Source: Nelumbo lutea
Taxonomy: Eukaryota; Streptophyta; Magnoliopsida; Proteales; Nelumbonaceae
Length of the DNA: 64,000 nt
Reading direction: 5' to 3'
NCBI GenBank assembly: GCA_022828595.1
Contig: JAKGHH010000001.1
Span: forward strand, 72,970,401-73,034,400
Each line of letters begins with the position of its first letter. The first letter of the stretch is position 1. The position numbers were made by a program, and so were the translations under genes. Shown here piece after piece: positions 1 through 11,162 of this stretch. The notes under the pieces are model-generated. The model ran no database searches and had not been told where the DNA came from. It was given only the letters and a program-made list of their open reading frames with translations.

Positions 1-1860
1 CAACTGTGCATTTAGTACAAGGCATATTCGATGGGCTACTCCCTGATTTCATAATATTAGGCCAATGATCCAATCCATAATATCCATTCTTTGACAGTCA
101 GCCAAAAAAAAGTACCAATTTAGGCTAGGGTTGTCCTGGCCCTATAACACAAATAAACATCTATAGTTCCATTAAAAAAGGCTTTTGGGCCCTGTTTATG
201 TATGATGACTGTTACATGTCTCAGGCCAAGATGGGGTCCATGGGGGTTTTTTCATATGCTATCCTCCTCTACTACAGAAAATTTTTACAGTAGCACCCAT
301 AACCCATTTGTGGCGAAAACATTCACTTTGGCTACCCTTTGGTTGTTGTCTAGAGAGCCAGAGAGTATGAAGAAACTTTTACAATTTTCTCAAGAAAAAA
401 AAAAATCTAAAACAAGTAAATGTTTGGTCTAAGAACCTACAAGAGGTTCCAAGAGTTTCGTTTGAAATGGTAGTAATTATTTTCTCTTACAAAACTACCT
501 GAATATGTAAGAGAATTGAATGCAAGGTGCAAAATGAGTAAATGGGGCCTATTAACTGGCTCTTTTTTTTTTTAAACAACTTTTGTTTTTTTCGTCAATC
601 AAACACTACAAAATATAAATGTTTTCTTTCATGTTCTTACATTATGTTGGGGAACCAAACCAAACAGAGCATTTGTCACTTTATCTAGTGTTTCAAATAT
701 AAATTCTGTGGAGAAAGGAATTGAGGATGTATCTCTGATAGAAGCTTAATTGCAATAAGAAATTCCAATCCATGTAAAATCCTATTTCGTTGTGGCATCT
801 AACAGATATTAATATAATCGCCCATTTGTCATGTGGCATGACATTAGTTTCAGTTTCCACACAATTTCTCGTTTGAAAAGGACCGAGGGAAACATGTTAC
901 AAGAGTTTCTCTGTCTTTACTCATCAAAATCAAAATACAACAAGATTGAAGCGTTGGGCTCACTTGAAGAAAGGCAAAACTAGAAGGTCCTCTCCTAGTA
1001 GGTGGGTGTTGGTAAGCATCTGTCACACCCATGATCCATGTGGGTGAGAAACCAGTGAGTGATCGATGGAAAACTTGGATGGGTGTTTGGTAATAGGAAC
1101 CACATTTTCAAAATTGCTTTTCTAAGGAATTTCCAATTTTGAGGCATTCTGGCAATCATCAGTTTCATCGAAAAAATGTGTCTCAACTTCAAGAATGGCC
1201 CCTGAATATAAAGGTTAAGAATTACCAATTCCTCTACTGATTTTTTTGAGGAATGAACTTAACAATTGGGATTTCTTTTACTAGTAATTTTAGTGTCGGC
1301 CCTGCGCGAGCTGGCTGTCAGTTGTAAGTTGTAATTTTGCACAACCAATTCATTTTATATGGGCTCTGTACTCCCAAATTGATTAGACCTTAGACAACTA
1401 GACAAGTGTGGATATACTTGATATTTACTAGAGGCATTAGAGCAGCACAAGGAGACAATGTTAGTTTGAAGTTCAAATTTTGTAGACAAAACCCATATTT
1501 TTTTTTTCTTTTTGATGATATTGACAAACCAACTAATGGATTACTTTATTAAAAGAAAAATAATAAGAGTCGACACATTGGAATATAGATAAGAAGAAGC
1601 ATAGATGATGAATTAATTTCTTATACACGAAGATGAAGATGAAGATGGAGAATGGAGTGATAATCCATAGGGACAGTCCAGGACCCACAAGAATTAACTT
1701 ATAACAATGAGAACGAAAACCCAGTCAGTGAGTCCGCAGTTAGTCAGTCTCATGGAATCATCCTCTTTTCTTAGTTTCCAAAAGAAATGGTAAATAAAAC
1801 ATCTAATGACCATCCAAAAATCTCATAAGGTAATGCATGTAGATTGCAGCCTCAGGAACC
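1..1860. other. intergenic, no gene recognised
   Basis: AT-rich sequence with short open stretches only; none shows a recognisable domain, a splice pattern or codon bias like the genes downstream. No tRNA, LTR or clear terminal inverted repeat was seen. Confidence 0.6.
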
Positions 1861-2445
1861 AATGTGCACATGATTGAACTGTGTAATAGACTCATCTCTT
1901 TTCTCTAGACAGATTAGCGCGCGCACACACACGTCTCCCCTATGTTGCAAAACCCGATTCGCAAAAGCCCCAGCTCTAGCCCTAACCCCTTAACAACACC
2001 CCCACAAGGCACAAGCCCACTAGGCCACCCCCCAGCTCAGCACTCTCTCAGTCTCTGTCTCTCTCTCCTTCACGTTTTTCTCTCTCTCCAAGTGGGCAAT
2101 CCAAGTCCCTCCCTCCCTCGGTCGCTTCACTTTTCTTCAACATCCTCGTCGTGTGTCAGAAGAATCAGAAGCACCCAGCCTCCCCACCCCATCCTCGAAG
2201 CCCCCTCCTCCTCTTCCTGTGCTGCTGTTGGTGTTGCTCCTCCTCGTTCTCCCTTTCCTTTTCATTCAAGCAATCCTCCGCCCCAACCCCACTTCCTTTC
2301 TTCATTGTTTTACAAGCACAAGCGCCTCTCTCCTCACACCAATCCTCTCCCTCTTCTTCCTTTTTTTTTTTTTTTGGTTCATGTGTTCGACACCTGAATT
2401 TCAATCCAATCCCTCCCGGTTCTAGCCCGGGCCTTACACGGCCCA
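1861..2445 (+). promoter_or_regulatory. promoter-proximal region and CT-rich leader of the ARM gene
   Basis: The sequence just upstream of the armadillo gene changes from AT-rich to strongly pyrimidine-rich, with CTCTCT runs around 2040-2095 and C/T-rich sequence to about 2370, ending in a T tract near 2360. CT-rich leaders are common in plant 5' UTRs. Several short upstream reading frames cross this stretch, so translation may be modulated, but no transcription start can be fixed from sequence alone. An intron within the leader cannot be excluded. Confidence 0.4.
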
Positions 2446-4215
2446 ATGCATCCCTCTACGGCAACCGTCACCGGATCAGTACTGCTACCGCCGCTGCCGC
2501 TGCCGCCACCACCACCATCATCATCATCATCATCATCATCCCCAGTTCAAACCCTTGACCTCATCAACCACCTCCTCTCTATCCTCCTCCTTTCCGCTCT
2601 CAGCGTCAAATCCTTCGTTGGTCGCTGGCAGGTTCTCCTCTCTAAACTCTCCTCCCTCAGAACCTCCCTCTCCGAAATCTCAGATTCCCCTCACTGGTCC
2701 GAGAATCCCCTCCTTCATGACCTCCTCCCTACCCTCCTCTCCACTCTTCAGAAGACCAAATCCCTCTCTGATCAATGCCACGACCCTTCTTCCTACACCG
2801 GTGGTAAGCTCCTCATGCAGAGCGACCTCGATATGGCTTCCGCTTCCCTGTCCGCCCTTCTACATGATCTCGATTTATTAATCAAATCCGGGGTCCTTCG
2901 CCAGTCCAATGCTATCGTTCTTTCCCAACCCGGTCCCGGCTCGTCCAAAGACGACTTGGGATTTTTCATCCGCGACCTCTTCGCCAGGTTACAGATCGGG
3001 GGGATCGAGTTCAAGAAGAAGGCCTTGGACTCGCTGCTTCAGCTTCTCCGAGAGGACGATAAAGCTGCTGTCCTGGTGGCCAAGGAAGGAGACATTAGGT
3101 ATTTGATTCATTTGCTTGATTCCAGTCATCAGCCGTCGCTTCGAGAGCAAGCAGCGGTGGCTGTCTCTGTTCTTGCAACTTCCGGTGATTCCTCTCGTAA
3201 CGCCGTCTTCGAAGAAGGGGGTTTGGGGCCTTTACTGCGCCTTCTCGAAGCCGGTTCGTCGGGCCTGAAGGAGAAGGCTGCCATGGCCGTCGAGGCGATC
3301 ACCGCCGATCCGGATAATGCCTGGGCCATTTCTGCCTATGGTGGTGTTCCGGTGCTAGTGGAAGCGTGTCGTTCGGGATCTCCTTTGACCCAGACGTTTG
3401 CAGCAGGTGCGATGAAGAATGTAGCGGCGGTTGAAGAAATAAGGGCTGCTTTGGCAGAAGAAGGCGCGGTCGCCGTTCTTGTCCAGCTATTGGTTTCTGG
3501 CACCGATTCCGCCCAAGAAAAAGCTGCCAATAATCTGTGGATCCTCGCTTCGTCGGGAGAAGATTTCAGGGCCTCGATAATACGGGAAGGCGGATTACAG
3601 AGGCTTCTGCAATTAATACAGGAGTCTTCCAGCCCGGATACGTTAGAACACGTCCTGCGAGGGATATACGCCCTCTCGTCTTCAGCTTTGGCAGCCAGGA
3701 TCTTGTCTTCATCAAATCCATTCATATTGCAACTCGGCGAGCTTGTCAAGCATGGAAATGTCATCGTGCAGCAGATGTCTGCTTCACTTCTAGCTAACCT
3801 ATCTATAAGCGATGCGAGTAAGCGGGCAATAGCAGGGAGTATGGGGGCACTAGTGAGAATGGTGGAATCTTCCAAGCCGGTGGGTTTGCAGGAGGTAGCG
3901 ACGGAAGCGCTGGCCTCCTTATTGACCGTTCGGTCGAATCGCAAAGATCTTGCCAAGGACGAGAAGAGTGTACTGAGGTTAGTCCAGATGTTAGATCCCA
4001 AAAACGAAATGGTGTGTAAGAAGTTTCCAGTATCGGTTATCTCTGCAATCTTAGCCGGAGGCAGCCAAAGGTGTCGGAAGAGGATCTTGGCTGCCGGAGC
4101 CTACCCGCATTTGCAGAAGCTGGCTGAAATGGACGTCGCCGGCGCAAAAAAGGCCCTACAAAGGCTTGCCGGAAATCGTCTCAAGAGTATCTTCAGCAGG
4201 ACTTGGAGGGAATAA
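2446..4215 (+). CDS. armadillo-repeat protein with UND-like N-terminus, no U-box
   Basis: An intronless frame of 589 residues. Residues 12-32 are a low-complexity Pro/Ser tract, partly encoded by a (TCA)n-type repeat at about 2512-2540. Residues 40-155 are helical and resemble the N-terminal UND region of plant U-box/ARM proteins. From about 170 to 570 the protein is a run of armadillo repeats, seen as repeated patterns of the type 'EGGLGPLLRLLE', 'KEKAAMAVEAI' and 'EKAANNLWILA'. No U-box separates UND from ARM, so ubiquitin-ligase activity is not expected; the fold suggests a protein-binding scaffold. The first ATG of the long frame is used; a start slightly downstream is possible because residues 1-40 are low complexity. 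Strong third-position G/C use and the absence of stops over 1.77 kb support a real gene. The exact partner is unknown. Confidence 0.9.
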   Translation: MHPSTATVTGSVLLPPLPLPPPPPSSSSSSSSPVQTLDLINHLLSILLLSALSVKSFVGRWQVLLSKLSSLRTSLSEISDSPHWSENPLLHDLLPTLLSTLQKTKSLSDQCHDPSSYTGGKLLMQSDLDMASASLSALLHDLDLLIKSGVLRQSNAIVLSQPGPGSSKDDLGFFIRDLFARLQIGGIEFKKKALDSLLQLLREDDKAAVLVAKEGDIRYLIHLLDSSHQPSLREQAAVAVSVLATSGDSSRNAVFEEGGLGPLLRLLEAGSSGLKEKAAMAVEAITADPDNAWAISAYGGVPVLVEACRSGSPLTQTFAAGAMKNVAAVEEIRAALAEEGAVAVLVQLLVSGTDSAQEKAANNLWILASSGEDFRASIIREGGLQRLLQLIQESSSPDTLEHVLRGIYALSSSALAARILSSSNPFILQLGELVKHGNVIVQQMSASLLANLSISDASKRAIAGSMGALVRMVESSKPVGLQEVATEALASLLTVRSNRKDLAKDEKSVLRLVQMLDPKNEMVCKKFPVSVISAILAGGSQRCRKRILAAGAYPHLQKLAEMDVAGAKKALQRLAGNRLKSIFSRTWRE

Positions 4216-4800
4216 CCGACAAAGAAAAGAAACTAACCCCGCCAAAGGGCAAAGGTAAGTCGTCAGAGACTCAGAGGGAGAGAAAAAAATCCGTTTGAAT
4301 TAATTTTTTACTTTTTAGCACACAAAAATCTCAACTTGAGCTCTGTGATAAACCAGAAATCCACTCCATCCCAGCCATTAAAGGTGGGGATCATGGGCCG
4401 TCGGGTGTTCAAATCGTGGGACGGCTTTTTTTAGATAGATCCATTTAAGTTATGGATTGGCCTATCCAAAAGCCCACCCAGATGGTGCAGTTGGAAATGA
4501 AAATAGTCGAGCCATCATTGGACAGTATTATAAGTTTTTAACTGGACTTTGCAATAATTATTAAGATTAAAGTGTTTTTTTTTTTTACTTACACTAGCAG
4601 TGTTTGTTGTGATATGCGTTTTTACAGGTATCCGTTTGAAATTCTAACTGTCGAAGAGGAAACTACTTTTCCGGTACGAGAATCAAACACATACTTCCTA
4701 TACTCAACCAAACAAAAATTTTACATTATTATTAGTCTCCTCCCCCCGTCCCAAGAAAAGAAAGAAGACCAAGAAGACTAGAGAGAGAGAGAGAGAATAA
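4216..4800 (+). other. probable 3' UTR of the ARM gene
   Basis: Sequence after the TAA stop. A purine-rich stretch with AAGGTAAGT at about 4250 could be a donor for a 3'-UTR intron. No coding signal was seen and the polyadenylation site was not determined. Confidence 0.3.
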
Positions 4801-7800
4801 GAATAGTTAGGAGGTTATTATTCGAATATTTATATAATATAGAATAGAGAGACAAAAAAAGAAATGGTGGATGCGGTTTTTAGGGAAGTATCCTCTTTCT
4901 TATTTTAATTGTTTGACTTGTGAAGCTTAGACTCTGAGAGTGAGTGAGAGAGATTTGATAATGTACATGAGAGAGGGTCTGTTGTTTATCTGTAATAGGC
5001 ATATCTTTTTTCTTTTTTTCTTTTTTTTAAAGCTTTAGATAGTAGGAGTGTAATTGTTTTTGTTTGTGCATGGTTGTTTTTTTTTTGTAATAAGCTTCTT
5101 TACAATTGACTTGTTGTGGTGTGATATAATCATATAATCGACTTTTTTGCTTTCTGATTCTCGTTTTGTCTATTTTTAATTCCTTTTGTGTGATGAGGAC
5201 CATGAGTTGATATGGACGTTGCTGATATATTGATTGTATAATAATAGGATGATGTGTGAGTGTGATGTACCAACCAAAACTTAGGAGTGAAGGCCTGCTC
5301 TTCTTGAGTTAAATCTTAAACCCCTCTCTAACACCATATTAATCACAGAAACTCAGAAAGCAGTTCCTTTTTGTAGCCTTACCGTCAACAGAAGAGGAGT
5401 GACGTTCCTTCCCATGGAATTGGAGGGTAGAAGAAGGGTAGGAATTAAAGGATCCCAAAAAAAGTATACTACTGTGTTTTGTTGCTGTGCATTGATATCA
5501 TCATGGCTTTGTTTTGTTTTATTTTTTGTTCCCTTGTTTTTTCTTTCCTTGGGTAACTTGTTTTGCTTTTGGATAATCATGGGTGAGAGATCAACATCTG
5601 AGTGCAGCTGCTGCAGCCTGATATGTATTCAGTGTGTGATACTGATAATACAACAAAGTGGCGACATAGACATAGACGGGTTGGGGTTAGGGCTGGGGTC
5701 CACTTTTATAATTCATATTAAAGCCCACATGACATGCTTGGTGGAAAACCCATTCAACTTTGAACGCTGATTTCATAATTCATTGGATGGATCAACATGA
5801 TTTCATGGGCTGGGGTGTGAAATATGAGCGATAATGTTGAAATGTCAATATGGGATGACCAAGTTTTATCGTTCGATCAATTCCCACGTGGGTTGTTTCA
5901 ATTTATGTTTTTGAACTACACGTGGAAGTTGGTCCCACCACAACCCCTTTCCAGAACAGTGAAATCTCAAGGCCTTCCAGTTCCACAAGAAAACAGGAGC
6001 AGGTAACGGCGCAGTTGGGGGAGACTGCACTAGTCTAGAGAAAGAGGGGACCGTTTTCAAGAGGAGATCATGGCGTGGGGTCCCTGGGCATTTTCCCAGG
6101 GAAAATGGAAAGGGATTGGGGCAGCGGGGGGAGGGGTGGTAGGACTGGAAAAGAGCGACTTTCACATGGGAAGAGGGGGTCGTAGCAAATTAGCAGCCAA
6201 AGGTTTAGGGGGGTGACTGAAGTAACACAACCAAAGGTTTGGGGGGGTGACTGAAATAACACAACCAAAGGTTGTGGGGGTCAGCAAATTAGCAATAATC
6301 CCTTAGCCCTCGGTGTGGGGTGTGGTCCATTCCCTACTACTCACTCTACTTCGTCAAGAATCAAGACTGGTAAGTAAACAAGTGATGCCTGAGAGAGGCT
6401 CAGAGTGATGCCTCCTCACTTGTTAGCAAAAGAAAAGTAGGCAACTTTTTTGGTCATATTTCTCGTGGAAGCTTTTAAGGAACTGCACAAGCAAGCTGTA
6501 AAGCTTTGCTTCTCTTTCATTGCAGCTCACTTTTCCCTCCCCTCTCATCATTATTCCCTTCTTCCTTCTCCTTTTCTTTCCCGCCAGCGCCATTTTACTT
6601 CATTACCAATTTTCTTTTCCTTTCTCTCCCTCTTCTTGTTTGATAGATTGGGTAACTTGACAGTTACAACGACAGTTACACAAGTCCGTCTCTCCTATTC
6701 TTGATTTCGGGTGATAAATCATTAATTTGAGCACATCTCCTCCTGAGTTCTGAATTCTGATAAAAGAGGCGCACTACCACTTTCTCCTAATTAAAGACAA
6801 ACACATTCTTATGTAATAAAATTTGTCAGGAATCTTTTGTCTTTTCACCAGGGAACGTGCCTCGATTATCAAAAATTGGATTTGCTCAAAACACACCGCC
6901 CATTTTCCTTGTTTTTTTTTTCTCTTACCCCCGTTTACGTGATATATTATCTCCCCTGGGATATATGGTAATTTTATTGTCCTCTTCTTTCTGGGTTCTG
7001 GCCCGAGTTCGATACCGTTTTTTCTGATGGGTCCCTCTCCCTCTCAAGAGAATATCCTACTTCTTACTCCAATGTTGATGTTGTAGCGTGATAGTAATTC
7101 CCTGATAAGGTGATAGGGAGTATCTTCAATTTGAATGGGCAGAGCAGAAGAGACATTGTTAGTGTTAAAACTTTGATATGGGGTGCCTCCGTCTTTACAT
7201 ATGCGTTCTATCCCTCATGGTGCTTGCTCTGTCATCTAGCATCGCTATCCCTTTGCGACTTATGGTTGTGGATCTCTGGGTTCCAAATCAAAACTATTGT
7301 TTGTTCTTTGTTGAGACATGGGAATTCCTATTGATTTGGCTTCATCCGAAAAACCGGGAAATTAATTGTGTCAGCTGCAATCGATTTAGGCCATGCTTGG
7401 AACCGATGCCATGGAGGACATTCTGGGGAACTATTTGGTTGGGCATTTTTTCAAACAATGTTTTCTAAGACTATCTTGAAAATTGGAAAAAGAAAATGTG
7501 GCCTCACATTGTCATTTTCTCATTTTTTATATCATTGCCTAGGTGGAAGCAATGGTTCCAAAAAACAAAAAAAGGCCATTTTCTGAGAATGACTTACCAT
7601 TGCAGAGCACCATTTTCTCAAAAAATGGTGTTTGTTTGGGAAACAGCACCAGTTCCAATCAAACCAACTGGTATCATGAAAGTGTTAAGCAATCAGGTGG
7701 CCCCTTATCGAAATTCAGAGGGGATTGTTTCGATTTTCGGGAAGCATAGAATTATCAAAGAGCTGGGTAGAAGTTCAAATGGTTGATGCATGATCATCAA

Positions 7801-8007
7801 AGTTTAGTGTTTAGGCCAACGGCTTAAAATATTATTTTGAGGCAAGCCAAGTGATGCTAACGTACTGTGGCCTGAAGGATTTGTCAACGCCAAGGGTGTT
7901 GTACTTGTACGTCTCCAATCCGTTGGAGTAGAAATGAGGGCCCAAGGGCCCATGCTTGTGCGATTGTGAATAGTACTGCAACTGCCGGCAAAAGTAGAAT
8001 TTTAGTT

Positions 8008-8041
<34 letters not shown>

Positions 8042-9120
8042 AACCAGGTAGGACCATTGTGTTTGAGTAGTTGGATGCACCATCATCCCATAAGTAACAA
8101 GACGTATGCATCTCTTCTTTTGCCATTAATTCAATACTCAATTGTGTTTGTGGCCTAAAACCTCCATTTTTTCTCTCCCTGTGTTAATCCGGAAATTCAT
8201 CTTCAATGGGTTATGGGGTTGCTTATTTGTGTAATTTAAACGTAAAGTGGTCTTCGGGAAAAGAAAAGGAAAAAGGGTGTGGGACTCTGCCCCCCACACT
8301 CACCTCTTTGTCTCTTGATTTCACGCACATGAATTTTAATCCTTTTATTTTCCTCCTCAAAGGGAGAGAAGTCAAAACTTAGGAACTGCGATTCAACCTA
8401 AACTTTTCGGCTTTTCAGCAATCTCTGTTTTTGGAGGTCGTTCGCTTTCACAATATTTAAAATATATAAGAAAATGACTCGAATAGATTATATATATATA
8501 TATATTACACAGACTGGTCCAGTGATTTTACTACCAACTTAATAAATGAAGAAAAGAATTGAATCATGTAATGGAATCAGCGTTCAGGTTACTTAAACTA
8601 CACCGGTCGGTTGCATCACTTCACGCTATCTACCTTATCTCTCATATTGTTTTCAACGAGGACATTCACTGTCCATTGAATTTGATGTGATATCTTCCGA
8701 ACAAAAGCTTTTCACATGTAAAAGAATACTTGGTATATGAAAATTATATAATATAGATAAACATAAAAATATAAAAAGCTATAAAGTATAAACTGGATTA
8801 TTTTTGCAGCTTGACGAACATGTGGGTTCGCCATCGATCTTAGACCGCACGGGAAGGTGGGGGAAAGAATTTCAGCATACACCTGATGGTGATGGGCATG
8901 CATAGACTTGGACGCCCAACATTTGATACATCTCATTCTCACACAAAACTAAGAGTTAATTGAGGTACAAAGAATATTGTAGTATCTTCATCGATTGAAA
9001 CTGTTCTTTTTTCCCTCTTTGTTAGAAATATCAGAAACGGATTACAATGACAGGCAGTGCATTCCACAATCAAAATTCAGATGGTTGAGAAATACAAAGA
9101 GTGAATAATTGCTTCCTTCG
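4801..9120. other. intergenic, microsatellites, no gene recognised
   Basis: Short open stretches between 5.4 and 7.8 kb show no recognisable domain. Simple repeats include an AG run at about 8009-8038 and an AT run at about 8491-8506. The tandem repeat at 6184-6297 is listed separately. Confidence 0.55.
6184..6297. repeat. 34-bp tandem repeat, about 2.6 copies
   Basis: Units start at about 6197, 6231 and 6265, each beginning CCAAAGGTTT and containing a G7-8 run followed by TGACTGAA. The array is bracketed on both sides by AGCAAATTAGCA, at about 6184 and 6283. Confidence 0.75.
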
Positions 9121-9147
9121 AATGGTAAATTATAAATTAGGATCAAT

Positions 9148-9262
9148 TTATTTGCAGTGCTATTTTCATTTGTACTGGTGTAGCTGTAAGGGAGTAATAG
9201 GTTGAGTGTAAATTTTGGTTTATTTTTGCTTTAAATTTGGTCTTGTCCTGTTTGTTTTTAAG
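9148..9262 (-). mobile_element. partial MITE copy related to the element at 31880
   Basis: The stretch beginning GCAGTGCTATTTTCATTTG and continuing to GTCCTGTTTG aligns by eye with the reverse complement of the element at 31880-32144, including the GTTTAATTTTATTTT-type core. Only one end is retained and no target duplication is visible. Confidence 0.45.
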
Positions 9263-9789
9263 AAGTAAATTGATTCAGTCTCCACCTTATATGAAATAGA
9301 ATAGAGGCAGGAGGGTTATTTGCGTAGGAGTGAGATAGGAAGCATGATAATGTAGTCCCCCACTTTATGTAAAAAGAAAATAGAGTTTGGAGAAAGATTG
9401 TGCAAATTTTGCATCAATCTTTGGGATACAAAAACTGTACTGTGAGTGAGAATGTAAATGAGACAAAAATAATGTACACATTTTGTATTAGATAGGAATG
9501 CAAACGATACTTACAAACAAATACATACAAAATTGAACCAGATGCAAAATTTGTATTCAATTCAGATTTACACTGCAAATAAACGGCCACGGGATCAATG
9601 CTTTCACCGCAGTTAAGCAAATGAGTATGTAGAAAGCTTGACTTTTTTTCCTTTTACTATGATCATCTTAGTCAAATGGTACAAAATCATGTAATCATGC
9701 TTATTCTTAGACAATAAGGGTACCAAAAGAAATGTTCAAGTTATTAAAAAAATTATATAACTGTTTAACTTCAAGAGATCTTTATGTGA

Positions 9790-9960
9790 GATAATAGGGC
9801 TATTAATTGGTTTAATGGTAAAATCTCAGACCAAAGTTCGGAAAAAGCCATTTTGTGCAAAAAAAAAAAAAAATGAACACAGGTTAGGACCATCTCCAGT
9901 TCCCAAAACCCAAAATTGTTCGGACCAACATTGGGTAATTGAGTAATGGCATTTTTTATC
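9790..9960 (+). mobile_element. SINE-like dispersed repeat, copy 1
   Basis: Shares an ordered series of blocks with 18205-18365: 'TAATGGTAAA', 'TTGTGCAAAAA', 'TTAGGACCAT.TCC.GTTC', and finally 'ATTGGGTAAT'. Copy 2 retains a recognisable B box, but this copy has lost it. A tRNA-derived SINE is the best guess; a Helitron or MITE fragment is possible. Confidence 0.4.
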
Positions 9961-10342
9961 CTTTTACACACATCTTTCACTCAAGACCTTAAGAAATGAC
10001 AACCAAGTTTCATTCATCTATTAACATAAACCGTATCCAAATAAAAGTTTTACCAACTAAATAAAGGCATCCCTAATAATAATAATTTAGTCATCGCTAA
10101 GATGAGTTTTGTTCAGAGTACAAAAGTAGGATTTTTGCACAACACAGCAAACACTAAAAGCTGAATCTAAGTGTGCCTTATTCTGGATATCGTCCCTTAG
10201 CTTATAGAGCCATGTATATTGGACTAAGCTGGACTTGTGCCTAGGAGACACATTAATTTGAGCTAGGATTGGGTTGAGTTGTGGAATAAAGCTTATTAGA
10301 CATCTACAATAATAGATACTAACAATTATTAGACCTTCCAAC

Positions 10343-10470
10343 TGAGGGCCGGGGTAGCCCAGTTGCTGCACTATTGGATAAATTGTTTCAGCGTTGGTGC
10401 GGTTTCAAATTCCATTAAGAATTATATGATTTTTAAGGTTGTTGATGTGATATTATACTATTGGCTTCAA
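10343..10470 (+). mobile_element. tRNA-derived SINE candidate
   Basis: TAGCCCAGTTG at about 10352 fits the pol III A box (TRGCNNAGYNG). GGTTTCAAATTCC about 45 bp downstream fits a slightly degenerate B box (GGTTCGANNCC). Box spacing suits a tRNA-derived SINE head. The surrounding bases do not fold into a tRNA cloverleaf by eye, so this is not called as a tRNA gene. The 3' end is undefined. Confidence 0.4.
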
Positions 10471-11162
10471 AAAGTAAAGAGCCTTATGTCAAGTAATGAT
10501 TAATACTAAAAAGAAGAAAGGGTTTTTACTTTTCAGTCCACCCCAGAAATCCTAATTCAACCATACCGTTCAGGGTAAGTGTTTCGGAATTGATGTCATT
10601 TCACGATGAAGTATAGGTGTTATAGGTGAAATTATTTATAAATTTGAATTATTGTAGGTCTACGGTTCAAATCAGAATTGTGAATCCCAAAGAACAATTA
10701 ATGGACCTTTTATTTAGAATGTATATTTTTTTCAAAAGTTTTATGACATATATTATATACTAGCAAGAAGCCAACATGGGACAATGAGTATATATACAAG
10801 AGATTAATACTTAACATGTATTATATGGGTACATGGATACATGCATACAACATACAGACACACTACACACATACAAATGCAAAATGCATGGGTATACTTA
10901 AAAGGTGCATTATATATCTGGTTTTAATTTGCAAAGATTGAGCTAATTAAACCGCAATTACTCCTAGATGTGAATGCATTATACTTGTTTCTGTATGGAG
11001 TTCAATTGGGGTCGTAATTAAATAGTTGGGATCCATATACTATACTATTGGATCATATATATATAGAAATAATCTATTGAATTTTCATTTCCTTTCCCTC
11101 CAAAAGCAGGTCCAGCTTTAGCATGCATTCAGAAAATAAAAATAAATAAAAAAAAAAAACAG
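10471..11162. other. intergenic downstream of the ANTH gene
   Basis: AT-rich, with a CA/TA-rich stretch around 10790-10890. It should include the 3' UTR of the minus-strand ANTH gene. A block near 10530-10580 (TCAGTCCACCCCAGAA and following) resembles a block at 16155-16195, which hints at a dispersed repeat of unknown class. Confidence 0.4.

Noticed and set aside
3336..4001. 221-codon open frame antisense to the ARM gene
   Set aside because: It mirrors the strong codon bias of the true gene, has no recognisable domain and lies entirely inside it.
6184..6297. G-rich tandem repeat as a telomere-like or centromeric satellite
   Set aside because: Only 2.6 units of 34 bp, without TTTAGGG and without extension.
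10343..10420. tRNA gene
   Set aside because: A- and B-box-like sequences are present but no cloverleaf stems or anticodon arm can be drawn.
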